Part shown: positions 5,222 to 8,153 of the stretch, piece after piece
Layout of the letters: every line of letters starts with the position of its first letter
Numbering within the stretch: position 1 is the stretch's first letter
DNA from: Candidatus Acidiferrales bacterium
GTDB lineage: Bacteria; Acidobacteriota; Terriglobia; Acidiferrales; UBA7541
DNA: 8,153 nucleotides
Direction: 5' to 3'
Assembly (NCBI GenBank): GCA_955651735.1
Contig: CATPAM010000410.1
Span: 1-8,153, forward strand
Translations under genes and position numbers: made by a program
Notes under the pieces: generated by a model
Databases searched by the model: none
Seen by the model: only the letters and a program-made list of their open reading frames with translations
Told to the model about the DNA's origin: nothing

Positions 5222-6049
5222 TTATTTCTCGAACAGCAGCTCGCCGGCGCGGTGCGTGGCCTTTACCACCGCTTTGATCAGCGTGACGCGCAGCTTCCCT
5301 TCTTCGAGTTCGAGGATGCCATCGATCGTGCATCCAGCGGGCGTGGTCACCGCATCCTTCAACAACGCTGGGTGGTCGCCCGTCTCGAGCACGACGCTGG
5401 CCGCGCCTTTCATTGTTTGCGCTGCAAGCAGCGTCGAAACATCGCGCGGCAAACCCACTTTCACGCCCGCTTCGGCGAGTGATTCGAGAATGATGTACGC
5501 AAACGCCGGCCCGCTTGCGGACAGCCCTGTGACGGCATCCATGTTTTTTTCATCGACCACCACGGTGCGCCCCACGGCGTCGAACATTGTGCGCGCAATT
5601 TCCAGATGTTGTGCCGCGGCGTGCGAGCCGCGACAAATCCCGGTCATGCCGCAACCGACCGCGCACGGAGTGTTGGGCATGGCGCGAACTACCGGCACCG
5701 TGCCGCCGATATGCTGCTCGATATAGTTGGTCGGCACGGAAGCGGCCACGGAAATCACCAGCGTCTTTTCGCTCAGCTCCGGCGCAATCTCTTTCAACAC
5801 CTCGCCAACGACTTGCGGCTTCACGCCGAGCAGCACGATGTCCGCGCCGTGCATGGCCTTGCGGTTCTCCGTGGTCACCGCCACGCCGAGCTCTTTCGCG
5901 AGCGACGCGGCTTTTTCCGCATGCTTCACCGTAGCAGTCACGCGCCCAGCGTCAAACAATCCCTGTTTCAGGTACGCGCGCAGCAAAATCCCGCCCAGCT
6001 TCCCTGTCCCTAGAACCGCCAATCTCTTGTCTGCAAGCTTCTGTGCCAT
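5222..6049 (-). CDS. proC: Pyrroline-5-carboxylate reductase
   Basis: ProC reduces 1-pyrroline-5-carboxylate to L-proline with NAD(P)H, the last step of proline synthesis, in the cytosol. The 275-residue protein has the usual length. An N-terminal Rossmann fold carries GTGKLG (14-19), then ADIVLLGVKPQVV. The substrate-binding core has RAMPNTPCAVGCGMTG, and the C-terminal dimerisation domain has LSASGPAFAYIILESLAEAGV and the signature KDAVTTPAGCTIDGILELE. The family signature more often reads S/TPGGTT, so PAGCT is a small deviation. ATG 6049 is preferred over an upstream GTG at 6211: the extra 54 residues have no family match and would overlap the divergent hydrolase gene. A promoter candidate and an inverted repeat lie directly upstream. 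It heads the transcript that includes the atp genes. Confidence 0.95.
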   Translation of the reverse strand: MAQKLADKRLAVLGTGKLGGILLRAYLKQGLFDAGRVTATVKHAEKAASLAKELGVAVTTENRKAMHGADIVLLGVKPQVVGEVLKEIAPELSEKTLVISVAASVPTNYIEQHIGGTVPVVRAMPNTPCAVGCGMTGICRGSHAAAQHLEIARTMFDAVGRTVVVDEKNMDAVTGLSASGPAFAYIILESLAEAGVKVGLPRDVSTLLAAQTMKGAASVVLETGDHPALLKDAVTTPAGCTIDGILELEEGKLRVTLIKAVVKATHRAGELLFEK

Positions 6050-6058
6050 AGACCAAGC

Positions 6059-6088
6059 ATTGTTGACGACGCAGGCGAGCGCGTCAAC
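6059..6088 (-). promoter_or_regulatory. Predicted proC promoter overlapped by an inverted repeat
   Basis: On the minus strand TTGACG (6087-6082) and AACAAT (6064-6059) are separated by exactly 17 bases, a fair sigma-70 match. The start point would fall about three bases before the proC ATG, giving a nearly leaderless message. GTTGACG (6062-6068) and CGTCAAC (6082-6088) form a perfect 7-bp inverted repeat with a 13-base spacer. It spans from the -35 into the -10, a position where a bound repressor would block transcription. Both promoter and operator are predictions from sequence only. Confidence 0.45.
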
Positions 6089-6169
6089 TCCGTTTGGGGT
6101 GCCCTCAACTTGCTCACGCTTGAGAAGCCTGCTTTCGAGTAGCCCGGCTTCAAGTAGAATGGTGCGTCC

Positions 6170-7978
6170 ATGAAACTCCGATTCGATCCCGACGACTCCT
6201 CGACCCTCCACGGCTCCGCGTTTCTTGCGCTCCTGGTTACCGTGGTCAGCATGCCGATTTTTTACTCGCAGGAAGCTCCATCTCCCGCGAAAAACACCTT
6301 AGAGCGCAGAACCGATGTGAGCGTGCCGATGCGCGACGGCGTGGTGCTTCGCGCGGACGTTCTGCTTCCGGGCGCCGACGGCAAGTTTCCGGCGTTGATC
6401 TATCGCACGCCGTACGGCAAGCAATTTGCCTTGCAGGAATACAAAACGTTCGGGAAGGCCGTCGCGCGCGGTTACGCGGTGGTCGTGCAGGATGTTCGCG
6501 GCCGCTACGCTTCCGACGGCGATTTCGTCGCGTATCAAAACGAAGGCCGCGACGGTTATGACACCATCGAATGGGTGGCAAAGCAGTCCTGGTGCGACGG
6601 AAACATCGGCACCTTCGGGCTCTCTTATCCTGGCGCGGTGCAATGGCTTGCCGCGGTGGAGAATCCTCCGCACTTGAAAGCCATGGTGCCGGCCATGACG
6701 TTTTCCACGCCGCGCAATTTCTTCTACTCCGGCGACGTGTTCGACGGCTCGTGGCTCGACTGGATCTGGATGAACATCGCGCCGGACATTCGGCGCCGCA
6801 AGAATCTGCCGGGACCAAAGACGTACGAACAAGCTGGAGAAACCTGGAAGCGCGAGCACGAACGCCTACAGTCTTTTCTGCCGCTGCGCGAGTTGCCTGA
6901 CCTGAAGGACGTCGCGCCTTTTTATTACGAATGGCTCGCTCATCCGGCCGCCGATCCCTGGTGGGAATGGGCGGAACTGCGCAACAAGTATGGCCGCGTG
7001 CACGCCGCGACGCTCAATCTTTCCGGTTGGTACGACGAAGCGTATGGCCCCGACGGCGCGACAACTAATTTCAATGGACTTCTGAAGGAGCGCCGCGGCG
7101 ACAAAGACCCGCGCACGCGCACCATCATTGGTCCGTGGACGCATGGCGGCCAGGAAAAAACGCGAGCCGGCGTGCGTGACTTCGGGCCGAGCGCGGCAAT
7201 CGACTACGACGAATTGATCTTGCGCTGGATGGATCGCTACGTGCGCGGCATCGTGAATGGCGTTGACGGCGAAAAACCGGTGCGCCTGTTCGTGATGGGG
7301 AAAAACATTTGGCGCGACGAAGATGCCTGGCCGCTCGCGCGCGCTAAAGTGCAAACCTACTACTTGCGGAGCGAATCGAACTCCGCCAGGTTCGCGAGGC
7401 TAAACCAAACGGCGCCTGATCGCGCGGGGAGCTACAACGAGTTTTTCTCCGATCCCGCGCACCCCCTCACCGATCCCTATGACGTCGATGGCGCGCAGGA
7501 TTACCGTTCACTTGCGGGACGCAAAGACGTTCTCGTCTACGACACCGATCCTCTGCTGGCCGACACCGAAGTCACCGGGCCGATCCGCGCTGAAATCTAT
7601 GTTTCCGCGGACGTGCCCGACCTGGACCTATGGGTGCGGCTCCTGGATATCGCTCCGGACGGCACCGCATTGAATCTCATGAGTCCCGGCTTGGACGTCC
7701 TGCGTGCCAGCTATCGCAATGAGAAGCTGCAACCGGAGTTGCTCAAACCCGGTCAGATTTACAAGCTCACTCTCGACCGCATGCTCACCAGCAACGTTTT
7801 TCGAGCCGGCCACCAGATTCGCATTCAGATTTCCGGCGCTTTCTTCCCGCATTTTTCACGCAACCTGCAAAGTGGCGAATCGGAAATGACTTCGTCTGCG
7901 ATGTGCCCAGCGCACGTGCGGATCTATCATGATCCCGATCACCGTTCTCGTATCGAGCTGCCCGTCATTCCCCGTTGA
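6170..7978 (+). CDS. CocE/NonD family (peptidase S15-like) alpha/beta hydrolase
   Basis: This is a 602-residue serine hydrolase of the family that includes cocaine esterase, glutaryl-acylases and X-Pro dipeptidyl peptidases. The N-terminus has a short charged stretch and a hydrophobic segment (about 16-32), suggesting export or membrane anchoring, though three Asp before it are unusual for a signal peptide. The hydrolase domain (about 45-335) shows VPMRDGVVLRADV, VQDVRGRYASDG, and the nucleophile Ser152 in GLSYPG. Asp289 in LSGWYDEA and His325 in GPWTHGG complete the triad by match to CocE Asp259 and His287. The C-terminal jelly-roll domain (about 380-600) ends with HQIRIQISGAFFPHF and a typical RIYHDPDHRSRIELPV close. 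The substrate, peptide or ester, cannot be told from sequence. It is divergent from proC. TAGAAT at 6155-6160 is a possible -10; no clear ribosome site precedes ATG 6170. Confidence 0.92.
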   Translation: MKLRFDPDDSSTLHGSAFLALLVTVVSMPIFYSQEAPSPAKNTLERRTDVSVPMRDGVVLRADVLLPGADGKFPALIYRTPYGKQFALQEYKTFGKAVARGYAVVVQDVRGRYASDGDFVAYQNEGRDGYDTIEWVAKQSWCDGNIGTFGLSYPGAVQWLAAVENPPHLKAMVPAMTFSTPRNFFYSGDVFDGSWLDWIWMNIAPDIRRRKNLPGPKTYEQAGETWKREHERLQSFLPLRELPDLKDVAPFYYEWLAHPAADPWWEWAELRNKYGRVHAATLNLSGWYDEAYGPDGATTNFNGLLKERRGDKDPRTRTIIGPWTHGGQEKTRAGVRDFGPSAAIDYDELILRWMDRYVRGIVNGVDGEKPVRLFVMGKNIWRDEDAWPLARAKVQTYYLRSESNSARFARLNQTAPDRAGSYNEFFSDPAHPLTDPYDVDGAQDYRSLAGRKDVLVYDTDPLLADTEVTGPIRAEIYVSADVPDLDLWVRLLDIAPDGTALNLMSPGLDVLRASYRNEKLQPELLKPGQIYKLTLDRMLTSNVFRAGHQIRIQISGAFFPHFSRNLQSGESEMTSSAMCPAHVRIYHDPDHRSRIELPVIPR

Positions 7979-8016
7979 AGCCGCCCGCTGAAACAGTTGA
8001 TGCAGGCGACACACAC

Positions 8017-8046
8017 CAGGGCGAGGGCCGCCCCACGCGCGCCCTG
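8017..8046. repeat. Inverted repeat downstream of the hydrolase gene
   Basis: CAGGGCG (8017-8023) pairs with CGCCCTG (8040-8046). An alternative inner fold, GGGCG/CGCCC, is also possible. It lies about 40 bases past the hydrolase stop and could slow or end transcription, but no T-run follows, so it is not called an intrinsic terminator. Confidence 0.35.
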
Positions 8047-8072
8047 CGATGCCACAATAAGAATTGAGCGAA

Positions 8073-8153
8073 ATGGCCCAGCTCAAAAATTCGATCTCGC
8101 CCGCTGGCGAGGACCACCCCGCGCCGCCATCCCGTTTGGCCGGCCTTCTGCAC
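8073..8153 (+). CDS. Possible start of a further gene, truncated by the window edge
   Basis: From ATG 8073 the frame stays open to the window end (27 codons) and reads MAQLKNSISPAGEDHPAPPSRLAGLLH. A TTG three codons upstream (8064) is an alternative start. No clear Shine-Dalgarno is seen; AAGAATTGAG is the nearest purine-rich run. The hydrophilic start turning hydrophobic at the end would suit a membrane or regulatory protein, but I do not recognise the family. A minus-strand frame crossing the same bases is the alternative reading and shows no known motif. Confidence 0.3.
   Translation, partial: MAQLKNSISPAGEDHPAPPSRLAGLLH

Noticed and set aside
5012..5482. Plus-strand open frames opposite proC and atpZ
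   Set aside because: They are antisense to genes with clear motifs and carry no recognisable domain.
6050..6211. Upstream start adding 54 residues to ProC
   Set aside because: The extension has no ProC similarity, overlaps the hydrolase start, and covers the promoter and inverted repeat.

Overview
The window is high-GC DNA with dense coding on both strands. It reads like a chromosomal segment of an Acidobacteriota bacterium (Terriglobia-like). This assignment is inference. It rests on the gene content, on an F0 subunit c with a cleavable-looking leader, and on short intergenic hairpins of the 'GGGGCTAAAGCCC' type that I associate with that phylum. No marker gene settles the taxonomy.

Layout. 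(1) 2-1965, plus strand: the 3' end of nuoM followed by complete nuoN, the last membrane subunits of respiratory complex I. The nuoM frame carries an odd tail that runs to the nuoN start. (2) 2022-2785, plus strand: a type II toxin-antitoxin pair of the HigB/HigA family with its own -10 element. (3) 2786-3116: a gene-free gap with short repeated words. It also holds a clear intrinsic terminator for the minus-strand operon. (4) 6049 down to 3117, minus strand: proC, atpZ-like, atpI-like, atpB (subunit a), atpE (subunit c). This is a short F0-only cluster behind proline biosynthesis. The b subunit and all F1 genes are absent, and a terminator directly follows atpE, so the rest of the ATP synthase should be encoded elsewhere. 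(5) 6170-7978, plus strand: a CocE/NonD (peptidase S15-like) alpha/beta hydrolase, divergent from proC. (6) 7979-8153: a short gap, then probably the first codons of another gene that runs off the window.

How the parts fit together. The nuo operon and the atp cluster converge. Both concern membrane energetics: complex I pumps ions, and F0 subunits a and c return them. The toxin-antitoxin pair lies between the two operon ends, a tolerant insertion site, and has lower GC than nuoN. The proC/hydrolase gap holds a divergent promoter region with a perfect inverted repeat over the predicted proC promoter.

I see no clearly new multi-gene system. The points most worth a second look are the nuoM tail, the split F0 cluster, the possible sodium-type ligand set in subunit c, the in-frame stop ahead of atpI, the near-leaderless higB promoter, and the structured atpB-atpE spacer.
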